This document shows positions 36,805 through 46,031 of a stretch of 64,000 bases of DNA, in pieces. Under the pieces are notes generated by a model. The model ran no database searches. It saw only the letters and a program-made list of their open reading frames with translations, and was not told where the DNA came from. This DNA comes from Sporolactobacillus pectinivorans (lineage in GTDB: Bacteria; Bacillota; Bacilli; Bacillales; Sporolactobacillaceae), in assembly GCF_002802965.1 (NCBI RefSeq), contig NZ_NXGA01000001.1:1882102-1946101 (forward strand), in the 5' to 3' direction. Numbering within the stretch: the first letter of the stretch is position 1; each line of letters begins with the position of its first letter. The position numbers and the translations under genes were made by a program.

Positions 36805-37901
36805 AAATGAAAAAAATAATTGCGCCGACAATGGCTCAGGCAATCGAGAAAGTGAAACAGGAACTTGGCAGTGATGCCGTTATCTTTCAAACCAAAAAGG
36901 TGACAAACGGACGTTTTTTTAACCTTTTCAAACAGGTGAATGTTGAAGTCCTCGCGGCCAATGATACGGATACAGATCTTTCATTTAAAGATTTACCGAA
37001 AAATGCCGAAAAAAGGCATAGGAGTTTGTCTTCAGGTTTAGATGATCAGATTGGATTGCCTTTTCGACCTTCCAATGGAAAAGTTGATCGGCTATTCTCG
37101 GGCCCGGTATATCTGGACAGACTGCGATCACGACTGGTGACGCAGGGACTAAAAGAACAGCACGTGGATGATCTGATCAAAACGATGGTAAAAAAATGGT
37201 ACCAAAGCGATGAATCTTTAAGCGAATTGGAATTGGATCAGCTTTTGAAAGATCTTCTAGTCAAGCGTCTTAATCCGAAGCGCTTTCAGAATACGGTCGT
37301 TAATCATCGTTTTGTCATGTTTCTTGGACCAACCGGGGTTGGAAAGACAACGACGATCGCGAAACTGGCCGGGCGTGAAATACTGGAGGGCGGTAAAAAA
37401 GTTGCTTTTATCACAACAGATACTTTTCGTATTGCAGCCATAAGTCAGCTGAAAACATACGCAGATATTTTGAACATTCCCATGGAAGTAGCCTATACTC
37501 ACCAAGACTTCCATGCATTGATTGGCAAGTATGCAGATTATGACCGCGTATTCATCGATACGGCAGGACGCAATTTTAATGAACAGGCATATATGGCTGA
37601 TATGGGGGAAATGGTTCGTGATGATCCGCAGATCATGTTATGCCTTGTGCTGGCTGCAACGGCAAAACTTGAGGATCTGACTTCACTTGTGCGGCGTTTT
37701 AAACCTCTTTCTGCTGAGCATCTGATCATAACCAAGATGGATGAAACCTCAACATATGGAGCAATCGTCAGCACCCTTCTTGAGTTTCCCGAAAAACGTA
37801 TTTTGTACATAACAAATGGTCAGCAAGTGCCTGATGATCTGAAAGTTCCGAATGTGAATGAATGGATTAACTTCATGCTGGGTGATAAAAATGATGAATG
37901 A
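36801..37901 (+). CDS. flhF: Flagellar placement GTPase FlhF
   Basis: A 366-residue SRP-family GTPase that sets the site and number of basal bodies. The N-terminal B region starts KKIIAPTMAQAIEKVKQELG. The NG domain has G1 at about residue 176 ([16 protein letters not shown]), TTDTFRIAAISQLKTYA, the G3 FIDTAGRN and the G4 ITKMDET. It overlaps flhG, whose product activates it. Confidence 0.96.
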   Translation: MKMKKIIAPTMAQAIEKVKQELGSDAVIFQTKKVTNGRFFNLFKQVNVEVLAANDTDTDLSFKDLPKNAEKRHRSLSSGLDDQIGLPFRPSNGKVDRLFSGPVYLDRLRSRLVTQGLKEQHVDDLIKTMVKKWYQSDESLSELELDQLLKDLLVKRLNPKRFQNTVVNHRFVMFLGPTGVGKTTTIAKLAGREILEGGKKVAFITTDTFRIAAISQLKTYADILNIPMEVAYTHQDFHALIGKYADYDRVFIDTAGRNFNEQAYMADMGEMVRDDPQIMLCLVLAATAKLEDLTSLVRRFKPLSAEHLIITKMDETSTYGAIVSTLLEFPEKRILYITNGQQVPDDLKVPNVNEWINFMLGDKNDE

Positions 37902-38784
37902 TCAGGCAGAGAGATTAAGGCAATTGGTAAACTCAAGGAATGTTCCGGAAAAAGCCGGTATAGTTGTTGGTATCCTAAGCGGCAAGGGAGGCGTTGGCAA
38001 GTCCGTTTTCAGCGTTAATTTTTCAATTTCCCTTTCTAAAATGGACAAAAAAGTGCTCATTATCGATCTGGATGTAGGTATGGGCAATATTGACCATCTG
38101 CTCGGCAAGCCGGCGGCATACAATATTGCAGATTCCATACACGACAAGCTGAGGCTTGATGACGTTGTTTTCACGGGCCCGGGCAATGTTTCCTGCATTT
38201 CGGGCGGCAGCGGTCTGGACAAGCTGTTCAGTCTTGACGAACAGAACCTGAATACTTTTCTGGAGCAGATGGAACAAATCCGCAAAAAATATGACTATGT
38301 CATCTTTGATTTTGGAGCCGGGGTGTCGAAGAATATGATGCATTTTCTGCTGGCCGCCCATCAGGTCATTCTCGTTACAACACCTGAACCTCCGGCAGTG
38401 GCAGATGCCTACTCGGCTTTGAAAATTCTTCTATTAAACAATCAGAATCTTCAGGTTTCCTGCGTCGTCAATATGGTTGATCATTTGCAGGAAGGCAGAG
38501 AAACCTGGGAAAGACTTTCGGAAGCATCCGGCCGCTTTATGGGAACCGGAATTAAATGGATGAGTGCGCTTCACCGGGATCAGGCTGTTCTGCGATCTGT
38601 GAAAGAACAGGTCCCCTGTGTTCTACAGTATCCACGCGCGAGGTACAGTATTGAAATGAAGCTTTTGACTGCCTCTTTCCTAGTTGGTGATCAGAAGAAT
38701 GAAGGCGCCGATTCAGACCATCCCGCTTCGTTTTCAGACCGTGTGAAAGCTTATATCAGAAAGTTGGGAGGGAAAAGAAAATGA
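37891..38784 (+). CDS. flhG: Flagellar number regulator FlhG (YlxH), MinD-type ATPase
   Basis: A 297-residue ParA/MinD-like ATPase that controls flagellar number and pattern and stimulates FlhF. The activator motif DQAERLR at residues 4-10 fits the DQAxxLR pattern that inserts into FlhF. The deviant Walker A GKGGVGKS is at about 31-38, DLDVGMGNID at switch I, and DFGAGVSKNMMHF follows. The start is ATG 37891 or 37894, inside the flhF end. Its stop overlaps the cheB ATG. Confidence 0.95.
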   Translation: MMNDQAERLRQLVNSRNVPEKAGIVVGILSGKGGVGKSVFSVNFSISLSKMDKKVLIIDLDVGMGNIDHLLGKPAAYNIADSIHDKLRLDDVVFTGPGNVSCISGGSGLDKLFSLDEQNLNTFLEQMEQIRKKYDYVIFDFGAGVSKNMMHFLLAAHQVILVTTPEPPAVADAYSALKILLLNNQNLQVSCVVNMVDHLQEGRETWERLSEASGRFMGTGIKWMSALHRDQAVLRSVKEQVPCVLQYPRARYSIEMKLLTASFLVGDQKNEGADSDHPASFSDRVKAYIRKLGGKRK

Positions 38785-39863
38785 ACCCTGTTCGCGTGCT
38801 TGTTGTTGATGATTCAGCTTTCATGCGCCAGACTCTGAAGGCAATGATCGAAGAGGATTCAGCACTGCAAGTTGTTGCAACAGCCAGAAATGGAAGGGAT
38901 GCTCTGAACAAATTGGTTCAATACCGCCCGGATGTAGTAACCCTAGATATCATTATGGACGGTGAAAAAGACGGCCTTCAAGTGCTTCATGATATTATGG
39001 CTGACATCCCCACCCCAACGATTATGGTTAGCGGCGCAGGCGACGAAAATGTAAGTTATGTCATTGAAGCGATCAGCAACGGCGCATTTGATTTTATTTT
39101 TAAACCTTCCGGCAGGCCGTCAGATATTGAACATATTCAGCATGAACTTCAAACAAAGATCAAGCAGGCTTCAATTTCAAAAATACGCAGAAATGTCGGC
39201 GATTGTGAAAGAGAAATCGCGGCAGCCGATAAAGCTGATGTTGTGAAAACGTTTAGTGGGGAGAAAAAAAAAGGCTCCCTTGTATTCATCGGAACATCAA
39301 CAGGAGGTCCGAGAGCTCTGCAAATTGTAATACCCGGACTGAAGAAAAATCTGCCTGCGCCAGTGCTCGTCGTTCAGCACATGCCGCCCAAGTTTACAAA
39401 ATCGCTGGCAGAAAGACTGAACAGAATATCTGAACTAACTGTCACAGAAGCTGCCGAAGGTGAGATCCTCGGCAGCGGTCATGTCTACATTGCACCCGGA
39501 GGCTTTCATTTGCAGATTAAAGAAAATTCCGATGGGATGCTTGTGGTTCACTTGGTGGATACTTTGCCCGTACATGGTGTCAAGCCTTCCGCTGATGTCA
39601 CCTTAGATTCACTGTTAAGCATACGTGGCCGCTCTTATGTTGTTGCGATACTGACGGGTATGGGTAGGGATGGTGCCGACGGGCTCGCCGCGCTGAAAGA
39701 TGCCGGGCCCGATGTTCATACAATCGCTGAATCGGAGGAATCGTGCGTTGTTTTCGGCATGCCGAAAGCAGCTATCGAGACGAATAAGGTTGATGAGGTC
39801 TGCAAGATTCATCAGGTAGCTTCCGCAATTTGCAATCAATACGGCTTAAGGGGAGATGAATGA
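38781..39863 (+). CDS. cheB: Protein-glutamate methylesterase CheB
   Basis: A 360-residue two-domain enzyme removing methyl groups from chemoreceptors. The receiver has Asp10/Asp11, phosphoacceptor Asp56 (VTLDIIMDG) and a Lys in the FIFKPSG segment. The catalytic domain has the Ser in GTSTGGPRALQ, His in VVQHMPPKF and Asp in GMGRDGADG. The loop after Asp56 reads IIMDGEKDG instead of the usual EMPxMDG, an unusual variant. Linker about 135-165. It overlaps flhG and lies just upstream of cheA. Confidence 0.95.
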   Translation: MNPVRVLVVDDSAFMRQTLKAMIEEDSALQVVATARNGRDALNKLVQYRPDVVTLDIIMDGEKDGLQVLHDIMADIPTPTIMVSGAGDENVSYVIEAISNGAFDFIFKPSGRPSDIEHIQHELQTKIKQASISKIRRNVGDCEREIAAADKADVVKTFSGEKKKGSLVFIGTSTGGPRALQIVIPGLKKNLPAPVLVVQHMPPKFTKSLAERLNRISELTVTEAAEGEILGSGHVYIAPGGFHLQIKENSDGMLVVHLVDTLPVHGVKPSADVTLDSLLSIRGRSYVVAILTGMGRDGADGLAALKDAGPDVHTIAESEESCVVFGMPKAAIETNKVDEVCKIHQVASAICNQYGLRGDE

Positions 39864-39865
39864 AA

Positions 39866-41920
39866 ATGGATATGAGCCAGTATTTAGGGGTGTTTATTGA
39901 TGAAGCAAGAGAACATTTACAGAATTTGAATGACAAATTAATGGAACTTGAAGAAAAGAAGGAAGACCCTGAGCTGATCAACAGTATTTTCAGGTCGGCA
40001 CATACGCTGAAGGGCAGTTCGGGGCAAATGGGTTTCAGTACGATGATGGAACTGACGCACACGATGGAAAACGTATTTGATGCACTGCGCCACCAAAAAG
40101 CTACTGTAAACTCAAACATGGTTGACGTTCTGCTTGAGGCACTGGATTTGCTGGAATCAATGGTTGATTCGATTGAGCAGGGCGGAAACGACAAGTTGGA
40201 AACTATGGATACGGTGAAAAAACTTCAGGCCCTTTTACAGGGAGGGCAGCAGGAAACAAACGAAGCGCAACCGGCGGCAAAAATAGCTGGCAGCAGTCCT
40301 GCAGATTTCGGGCTTTCATACACTGAATATGATCAGGCAGTTATTGAGCAGGCACTCTCTCAGAATCTGCACGTCTTTGAAACTGAGGTGACGCTCAGAA
40401 AAGATTGTGTGCTTAAAGCAGCCAGAGCTTTGATGGTGTCAAATGCTCTTGAAGATATCGGCAATATTATTGAGTCCCAACCATCAACTGAAGACATTGA
40501 GAAAGAAACCTTTGATGAGGCGTTTATATATGTGGTCGTTACTGACCAGGACGAAGCGACAATTCAAGAAAGAATCATGAATATTTCAGAAATTGAACGT
40601 GTTGCCGTGTCCTCTGTCCAAAGCTCATTTCAGAAAAATGAGGGCACTAATGAATTAAAGAAAAAGAAACAAGTAGATCAGGCAGCAGGATCTTCAGAAA
40701 ATCATGCCAAAAAGCCGGTCGCAAAAACGATCCGTGTAAATCTGGACAGGCTGGATCATCTTTTGAATCTTTTTGAAGAGATGATTATCGACCGGAGCCG
40801 CCTTGAAAAAATATCTTCTGCATTAGAAAACCAAGACTTGAAAGAATCCGTCGGCATGTTAAAGCGCGTCTCAGATCAGTTGCAGGAAACGATCCTGAAT
40901 CTTCGGATGGAGCCGGTAGAGCAGGTCTTCAACCGCTTTCCAAGAATGGTGAGGAGCCTTTCAAAAGAACTGGACAAAAAAGTCAATCTGGTCATCACCG
41001 GTGCAGAGACGGAATTGGATCGGACGGTGATTGATGAAATTGGCGATCCCCTGATGCATATGATCCGGAACTCAATGGACCACGGGATTGAACATCCGGA
41101 TGTGAGGGAAAAAATCGGGAAGAATCCGGAGGGGACTCTGGCGCTCAGAGCCTATCATAGCGGAAATCACGTGTTTATTGAAATTGAAGACGACGGGGCG
41201 GGCATTAATCGTGAAAAAGTACTGAAAAAAGCGGTAGAGAAGGGAATCGTGTCCGCTGAATCCGCGCAGTCGCTCACCGATAAGGATATCTATCATTTGC
41301 TGTTCGAGTCTGGCTTTAGTACCGCTGATAAGATTTCTGACATTTCGGGTCGGGGTGTCGGGCTGGACGTTGTTGAAAGCAAGATTCATTCGTTAAGTGG
41401 AACAGTCGAAGTCGACTCTGCCACCGGCAAGGGAACAAAATTTACAGTAAAACTTCCTCTGACACTTTCGATTATTAATGCAATGCTGGTTCAGACCGGA
41501 AAAGAAATATATGCGATTCCGATTACTTCTATTGCTGAAACGGCACTTGAACGGCAGGTTAAAGTGCAGACACTTAATAGACGTCGTGTCATGAATTACC
41601 GTGACCGCATCGTTCCGCTCATCGACCTGAATGACTATTTGAATGTCTCCGCAGCGGATGTGAACGAAGTTGCGGGCAATGGGGATGAAATTTCACGATC
41701 AATCGTCTTGGTTCGCCATGGGGACAAAATCGTCGGTACAGTTGCCGACAAATTATTGGGCTATCAGGACATTGTGATTAAGCCGCTTGGAAATTATCTT
41801 AAAGATGTCAGGGGATTTTCAGGGGCGACGATTCTGGGTGACGGACAAGTTGCCTTAATCCTGGACTGCCAGGAACTGATTGACGTGCAAAAGAAAAAAA
41901 CATTCAAGCAGAATGCCTGA
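39866..41920 (+). CDS. cheA: Chemotaxis sensor histidine kinase CheA
   Basis: A 684-residue kinase phosphorylating CheY and CheB. Domains in order: HPt with phospho-His46 (FRSAHTLKGSSG), a P2 CheY-binding region (about 150-260), the dimerisation helices (RLDHLLNLFEEMIIDRSRL), the ATP-binding domain with HMIRNSMDHGIE, DDGAGINREK and GRGVGLDVV, and the CheW-like P5 (about 540-684). The start at ATG 39866 puts His at 46 as in B. subtilis; ATG 39860 overlaps the cheB stop and is a close alternative. Confidence 0.96.
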   Translation: MDMSQYLGVFIDEAREHLQNLNDKLMELEEKKEDPELINSIFRSAHTLKGSSGQMGFSTMMELTHTMENVFDALRHQKATVNSNMVDVLLEALDLLESMVDSIEQGGNDKLETMDTVKKLQALLQGGQQETNEAQPAAKIAGSSPADFGLSYTEYDQAVIEQALSQNLHVFETEVTLRKDCVLKAARALMVSNALEDIGNIIESQPSTEDIEKETFDEAFIYVVVTDQDEATIQERIMNISEIERVAVSSVQSSFQKNEGTNELKKKKQVDQAAGSSENHAKKPVAKTIRVNLDRLDHLLNLFEEMIIDRSRLEKISSALENQDLKESVGMLKRVSDQLQETILNLRMEPVEQVFNRFPRMVRSLSKELDKKVNLVITGAETELDRTVIDEIGDPLMHMIRNSMDHGIEHPDVREKIGKNPEGTLALRAYHSGNHVFIEIEDDGAGINREKVLKKAVEKGIVSAESAQSLTDKDIYHLLFESGFSTADKISDISGRGVGLDVVESKIHSLSGTVEVDSATGKGTKFTVKLPLTLSIINAMLVQTGKEIYAIPITSIAETALERQVKVQTLNRRRVMNYRDRIVPLIDLNDYLNVSAADVNEVAGNGDEISRSIVLVRHGDKIVGTVADKLLGYQDIVIKPLGNYLKDVRGFSGATILGDGQVALILDCQELIDVQKKKTFKQNA

Positions 41921-41933
41921 GGGGGAAAACCGA

Positions 41934-42407
41934 ATGGAAAACACGGAACAAAAAACAGTTAAAGTCATCTTATTTCATTTGGGCGATGAGACTTATGGCG
42001 TCCCGATCGATCAGGTTCTTTCCATCGAACATCTTGAGTCTCTTACCCGCGTACCGAATGCCGCAAACTTTGTTGAAGGTGTGATGAATCTCAGGGGGCT
42101 GATTATACCGATCATTGATATCAGAAAACGCTTTGGACTTGTACCTGTTCCTGTCACAAAAGACAGTCGGGTGATCATTGTTGAAACTGAAGATCTGCAG
42201 GTCGGCATGCTGGTCGATACGGCCAAGCAAGTTACTGATATTGATTTTGAGGCTATAGAAAAAACTCCGGATATTGTGGGCGGGCTGGATGCCAGGTATA
42301 TCAGCGGTGTCGCAAGAATCGAAAATGACGGGCTGCTTGTCTTGCTCAATCTTGACCGTGTGCTCAGTGATCAGGACCTTGATGACTTGAAATCAATTGA
42401 GGAGTGA
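41934..42407 (+). CDS. cheW: Chemotaxis coupling protein CheW
   Basis: A 157-residue SH3-like adaptor linking chemoreceptors to CheA. Family motifs: VILFHLGDETYGVPIDQVLS, RVPNAANFVEGVMNLRG and IIPIIDIRKRFGL. GAGGGGG lies before ATG 41934, 13 bases after the cheA stop. An in-frame upstream start at 41880 lies inside cheA without support. Confidence 0.95.
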   Translation: MENTEQKTVKVILFHLGDETYGVPIDQVLSIEHLESLTRVPNAANFVEGVMNLRGLIIPIIDIRKRFGLVPVPVTKDSRVIIVETEDLQVGMLVDTAKQVTDIDFEAIEKTPDIVGGLDARYISGVARIENDGLLVLLNLDRVLSDQDLDDLKSIEE

Positions 42408-42411
42408 CTTG

Positions 42412-43026
42412 ATGCACAGACTATCTGACCTGTATCCTGATCATCTGGACCTGCTTAAAGAAGCTGGAAATATCGGTGCGGGACATGCGGCGACTGCCTT
42501 GTCAACTTTGCTTCAAAAAAGGATCGAGATGAAGATCCCTTCAGTAAATGTGATCCCGCTCTCAGATGTTATCAAGAAGGATGCCGAGAAACACGTTGCT
42601 ACTTCGTACATCGAAATAAGCGGGGATTTGAAAGGCTACTTTTTCATGATGTTTGAAGTAAAACTTGCCAATCGGCTTATTCGTCAGCTTGTTCCGGATG
42701 GCTCGGTTTTTGACAACAGTATGGGTAAATCCGTTTTTTGCGAAATCAGCAATATTCTTTGTGGGTCTTACCTGTCGGCGATATCGACTTTTTTTCGCAT
42801 TCATCTGAACCAGTCCCCGCCTAACTATGCCGTTGATATGGAAGGGGCCATTCTTGGAGAGGGACTGGTAGAGCTGTCTCTTTACGATGATTCTATCCTT
42901 TTGGTTGGTGCTGAACTGTTTGACAGGGATGAAAAGAGTAAATTCAAAGGCGAATTCCTTTTTCTTCCACTTCCTGAATCCCTGGATGCACTATTCAGCG
43001 CTGCCGAAGGGAAGTCATTTTTGTGA
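42412..43026 (+). CDS. cheC: CheY-P phosphatase CheC
   Basis: A 204-residue phosphatase and CheD partner in Bacillus-type adaptation. Two active-site signatures are seen: Glu17/Asn20 in LKEAGNIGAGHAATAL and Glu111/Asn114 in CEISNILCGSYLSA. ATG 42412 is seven bases after GAGGAGTGA. Its stop overlaps the cheD GTG. CheC, CheD and FliY together give the B. subtilis-type CheY-P control. Confidence 0.94.
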   Translation: MHRLSDLYPDHLDLLKEAGNIGAGHAATALSTLLQKRIEMKIPSVNVIPLSDVIKKDAEKHVATSYIEISGDLKGYFFMMFEVKLANRLIRQLVPDGSVFDNSMGKSVFCEISNILCGSYLSAISTFFRIHLNQSPPNYAVDMEGAILGEGLVELSLYDDSILLVGAELFDRDEKSKFKGEFLFLPLPESLDALFSAAEGKSFL

Positions 43027-43505
43027 TTCAGGTTGGACTCTCTGAGATAAAATTTGCTGAAAGTCCGGAAGTGCTGAGAACTATGGGACTAGGCTCCTGC
43101 GTGGGGGTCATTATTTACAATGAGATATTAAAAAGTGCAGCGATGGCTCATGTCATGCTTCCAGATTCCTCCCTTGCGCGTTCCAATTTGTTCATGCCGG
43201 GTAAATATGCGGATACAGCGATTCCAGAATTGGTTCGGCTGATGACCGATGTGCATGGATTTCCGCTGCGCAGTTTAAAGGCAAAAATGGCAGGGGGCGC
43301 GGAAATGTTCAAGTCGTCCAAAACATTGCCGCTGGGAAGCATCGGGCTGCGAAATTCGGGAGCGGTGCGAGCTCAGCTTCAACGCTTCCGGATCCCGATT
43401 GTTGCTGAAGAAACAGGAAAAGATTACGGGCGCACGATTGAATTTAATCCGGGTTCGGGTTTGTTGATGATCCGTACCATTTTTCACGGCGCTCATATCA
43501 TTTAG
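43023..43505 (+). CDS. cheD: Chemoreceptor glutamine deamidase CheD
   Basis: A 160-residue enzyme deamidating receptor Gln residues and stimulating CheC. The Cys-His pair of the family is Cys26 (GLGSCVGV) and His43 (MAHVMLPDS). The later motif LKAKMAGGAEMF is also characteristic. It starts at GTG 43023 inside the cheC stop (GTGA). Confidence 0.95.
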   Translation: MIQVGLSEIKFAESPEVLRTMGLGSCVGVIIYNEILKSAAMAHVMLPDSSLARSNLFMPGKYADTAIPELVRLMTDVHGFPLRSLKAKMAGGAEMFKSSKTLPLGSIGLRNSGAVRAQLQRFRIPIVAEETGKDYGRTIEFNPGSGLLMIRTIFHGAHII

Positions 43506-43536
43506 TCTTGAATGTCTAAGAGAAGAGGGAGAAAAA

Positions 43537-44301
43537 GTGGCAAAACCTGACGAACTGGAGCTGGAAAACTGGAACCGATGGAATACCGAGCGGAACAAAG
43601 ACGCAGCGGATTTTCTCCTTCAACTTTATATGCCTCTCGTACAGTACCATGTTCAGCGAATCGGTGCCGGCCTGCCTCGAAATGTTGATCGCAGTGAGCT
43701 TCAGAGTTACGGTTTGATCGGGCTTTATGATGCACTTGAAAAGTTCGACAGCCATCGTGATTTGAAGTTTGACACATATGCCTCTTTTCGAATCAGAGGA
43801 GCCATTTTGGACGGATTACGGAAAGAAGACTGGATGCCAAGATCTGTACGTGAGAAGAGCAAGCGAATTGAGCGGGCAGCGGATCAGATTGAGCAGGAAC
43901 AAAAACGCTCGGCTTCCATCGAAGAAATTGCTGAGAAATGTGACATGACTGTCAGTGAGGTATCGCAGGTTGTTTCTGAAGGACTGTTGACAAATTTACT
44001 GTCTCTTGACGATGGAGCACCCGGGGGGAAAAATGATACTCCATCCGTTTCTATTGAAGATCCGGACGCGATCCAGCCTGATCAGTATTTGATTGATCAG
44101 GAAAATCGTCACATTCTGGCTGAGGAAATCGATAAACTCAGTGAAAAAGAGCGTCTGGTCGTTTCATTGTTTTATTATGAGGGATTGACGCTGACAGAAA
44201 TCGGCCAGGTCCTTGAACTATCAACTTCACGCATTTCCCAGATTCACTCCAAGGCATTGTTCAAATTAAGGCAGTATCTGACAAAACAGATCAATGAGTA
44301 G
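43537..44301 (+). CDS. sigD: RNA polymerase sigma factor SigD (FliA type)
   Basis: A 254-residue sigma-28 factor for late flagellar, chemotaxis and autolysin genes. Region 2 has the ELQSYGLIGLYDALEKFD core followed by KFDTYASFRIRGAILDGLRK. Regions 3 and 4 contain ERLVVSLFYYEGLTLTEIGQ and the HTH LSTSRISQIHSKALFKL. GTG 43537 follows AGAGGGAG. Near-terminal location in a very long operon is as in B. subtilis, where it delays sigma-D build-up. Confidence 0.97.
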   Translation: MAKPDELELENWNRWNTERNKDAADFLLQLYMPLVQYHVQRIGAGLPRNVDRSELQSYGLIGLYDALEKFDSHRDLKFDTYASFRIRGAILDGLRKEDWMPRSVREKSKRIERAADQIEQEQKRSASIEEIAEKCDMTVSEVSQVVSEGLLTNLLSLDDGAPGGKNDTPSVSIEDPDAIQPDQYLIDQENRHILAEEIDKLSEKERLVVSLFYYEGLTLTEIGQVLELSTSRISQIHSKALFKLRQYLTKQINE

Positions 44302-44446
44302 TTGGCATTGATCCAACCTGTTAACGAGCACGCGATAAAGCTGGAACGGTCAGTTATTTTTCTTTAGCGTTTCAGAAAAACTGAATTTTAATGGCATTGT
44401 TCGAGGACCGCTTTATTGTGAGGACGCAATCAAAAAGGAAGGGGCG

Positions 44447-45037
44447 GTGACCGGCGTGTCTGCTCTTTGGATCACATTCAATTTTTTGCTTACCATACTT
44501 GCTTTTTATCTTATTCTGCAATTATATCAGCGAATACGCCTTTTGCAGCAGACGGATTCGAAACAACTGCTCCATGATGTTGAAGATATTTTTGATGCCT
44601 ATCTGGAGGAAACCCGAAAAGAGAATGACCGTCTTGTTGCCAACCTTAAGGAAGCAATTGAACCGCCTGCCCGCCAGAAGAGCACGGCAAAAAAAAACCA
44701 CCCGGCGCGTTCCAAAAAGGCCGACACCATCCATAGACCGGCTGAACAGAATCCGACACCTTTCAGCCAGGTGCTGAAAAAGGAAAGCGAACTCCAGATG
44801 CAGGAAACGATAAATTCTGGGGAATCCGTGGAGACGGAGCAGACCGCCCCTGAAGAAAAGGGCGAATGGATGCCTCCTGTAGAAGACATCAACGATAAAA
44901 TGGAAGAATCACTGTTTTTACAGGCTATGAAACTTAAGAATAAGGGATATACTACCACTGAAATTGCAAAAGAACTGAACCGAGGAAAAGGGGAAGTTGA
45001 GCTTCTGCTCAGATTTCAGGGCAAAGGTCAATCTTAA
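44447..45037 (+). CDS. swrB: Swarming motility protein SwrB (YlxL)
   Basis: A 196-residue single-pass protein that in B. subtilis activates the flagellar export apparatus through FliG/FliF. The N-terminal membrane helix spans about residues 5-28, then a coiled segment with HDVEDIFDAYLEETRKENDR, a basic and acidic low-complexity middle, and a C-terminal HTH-like end (AMKLKNKGYTTTEIAKELNR) typical of YlxL. It starts at GTG 44447 or GTG 44456. It is the last fla/che gene; no terminator follows. Confidence 0.85.
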   Translation: MTGVSALWITFNFLLTILAFYLILQLYQRIRLLQQTDSKQLLHDVEDIFDAYLEETRKENDRLVANLKEAIEPPARQKSTAKKNHPARSKKADTIHRPAEQNPTPFSQVLKKESELQMQETINSGESVETEQTAPEEKGEWMPPVEDINDKMEESLFLQAMKLKNKGYTTTEIAKELNRGKGEVELLLRFQGKGQS

Positions 45038-45039
45038 TC

Positions 45040-45068
45040 TTGTCAATGTGCTTCATTTATGATATATT
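45040..45068 (+). promoter_or_regulatory. Candidate sigma-A promoter for rpsB
   Basis: TTGTCA (45040-45045), a 17-base spacer and TATATT (45063-45068), placed three bases after the swrB stop. The leader would be about 108 nt, enough for autoregulation by S2. Because no terminator follows swrB, rpsB may also receive read-through from fla/che. Confidence 0.7.
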
Positions 45069-45183
45069 AACGTTTGGTGTCAATCACACACGCTGGCTGA
45101 TTTGCATATAGGTGCTGATTTTTTCAGTTGTATGTAAAAAAGAGGCTGACGGAGGAATTAAAACCAACAGGAGGAATTTTAGA

Positions 45184-45942
45184 ATGGCAGTTATTTCAAT
45201 GAAACAGTTGTTGGAATCCGGCGTACACTTTGGTCATCAGACCCGTCGCTGGAATCCGAAGATGAAACCGTATATCTTTACAGAAAGAAACGGCATTTAC
45301 ATTATTGACCTTCAGAAAACCGTTAAAAAAGTTGAGGAAGCTTATCAGTTTGTCAGGGATATTGCCGCTGACGGAGGCAAGCTCCTGTTTGTCGGCACAA
45401 AAAAGCAGGCGCAGGATTCAGTAAAAGCCGAAGCTGAGCGTTCAGGCCAGTATTATGTCAATCAACGCTGGCTTGGCGGTACATTGACCAATTTTGAGAC
45501 TATCCGGAAACGGATCAAACGTCTTAAAGACATTGAAAAGATGCAGGAAGACGGAACATTTGATGTGCTTCCCAAAAAAGAAGTTGTTGGACTGAAAAAG
45601 GAATGGGCACGGCTGGAAAAATTTCTTGGCGGTATCAAAAATATGGAAAGCCTGCCTCAGGCGCTGTTTGTGATTGATCCGCGTAAGGAAAGAATTGCAA
45701 TCGCTGAAGCACATAAGCTCAACATTCCTATTATTGCGATCGTTGATACAAATTGCGATCCTGATGAAATTGATGTTCTTATTCCAGGAAACGATGATGC
45801 AATTCGTGCCGTGAAACTGCTCACTGGAAAAATGGCTGATGCAGTGCTTGAAGCCAATCAGGGCGAGGAAAATGAAGAAGCGGCAGTTGCTCCGGAACAG
45901 AATGTTGAAGCAGTGGCAGAAGAGCCTGTAAAAGCTGAATAA
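45184..45942 (+). CDS. rpsB: Small ribosomal subunit protein uS2
   Basis: A 252-residue 30S protein. It starts [20 protein letters not shown] and continues with the [11 protein letters not shown] block, [11 protein letters not shown] and [15 protein letters not shown]; the acidic Ala/Glu tail is usual for Bacilli. CAGGAGG lies ten bases before ATG 45184. A second similar purine box lies 19 bases further upstream. Confidence 0.97.
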   Translation: MAVISMKQLLESGVHFGHQTRRWNPKMKPYIFTERNGIYIIDLQKTVKKVEEAYQFVRDIAADGGKLLFVGTKKQAQDSVKAEAERSGQYYVNQRWLGGTLTNFETIRKRIKRLKDIEKMQEDGTFDVLPKKEVVGLKKEWARLEKFLGGIKNMESLPQALFVIDPRKERIAIAEAHKLNIPIIAIVDTNCDPDEIDVLIPGNDDAIRAVKLLTGKMADAVLEANQGEENEEAAVAPEQNVEAVAEEPVKAE

Positions 45943-45961
45943 AATTTGTACATGATTTGAC

Positions 45962-45996
45962 AGGGTGATAAGGGGATCTGCCCTTTATCACTCTTT
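45962..45996 (+). terminator. Terminator between rpsB and tsf
   Basis: A GGGTGATAAGGG arm pairs with CCCTTTATCACTC (one bulged T, one G-U) over a 6-base loop, followed by TTTT. It probably reduces tsf transcription relative to rpsB, since I see no convincing tsf promoter downstream of it. Confidence 0.75.
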
Positions 45997-46031
45997 TCAC
46001 GAAAAAATGATATAGTGTAGGAGGACATTAA

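Noticed and set aside
44302..44324. GTTGG/CCAAC hairpin after sigD
   Set aside because: Five base pairs with a 7-base loop and no U-tract; too weak for a terminator call.
46008..46016. Extended -10 like TGATATAGT just before tsf
   Set aside because: No -35 element at the right distance, and the RNA would begin within the tsf Shine-Dalgarno.
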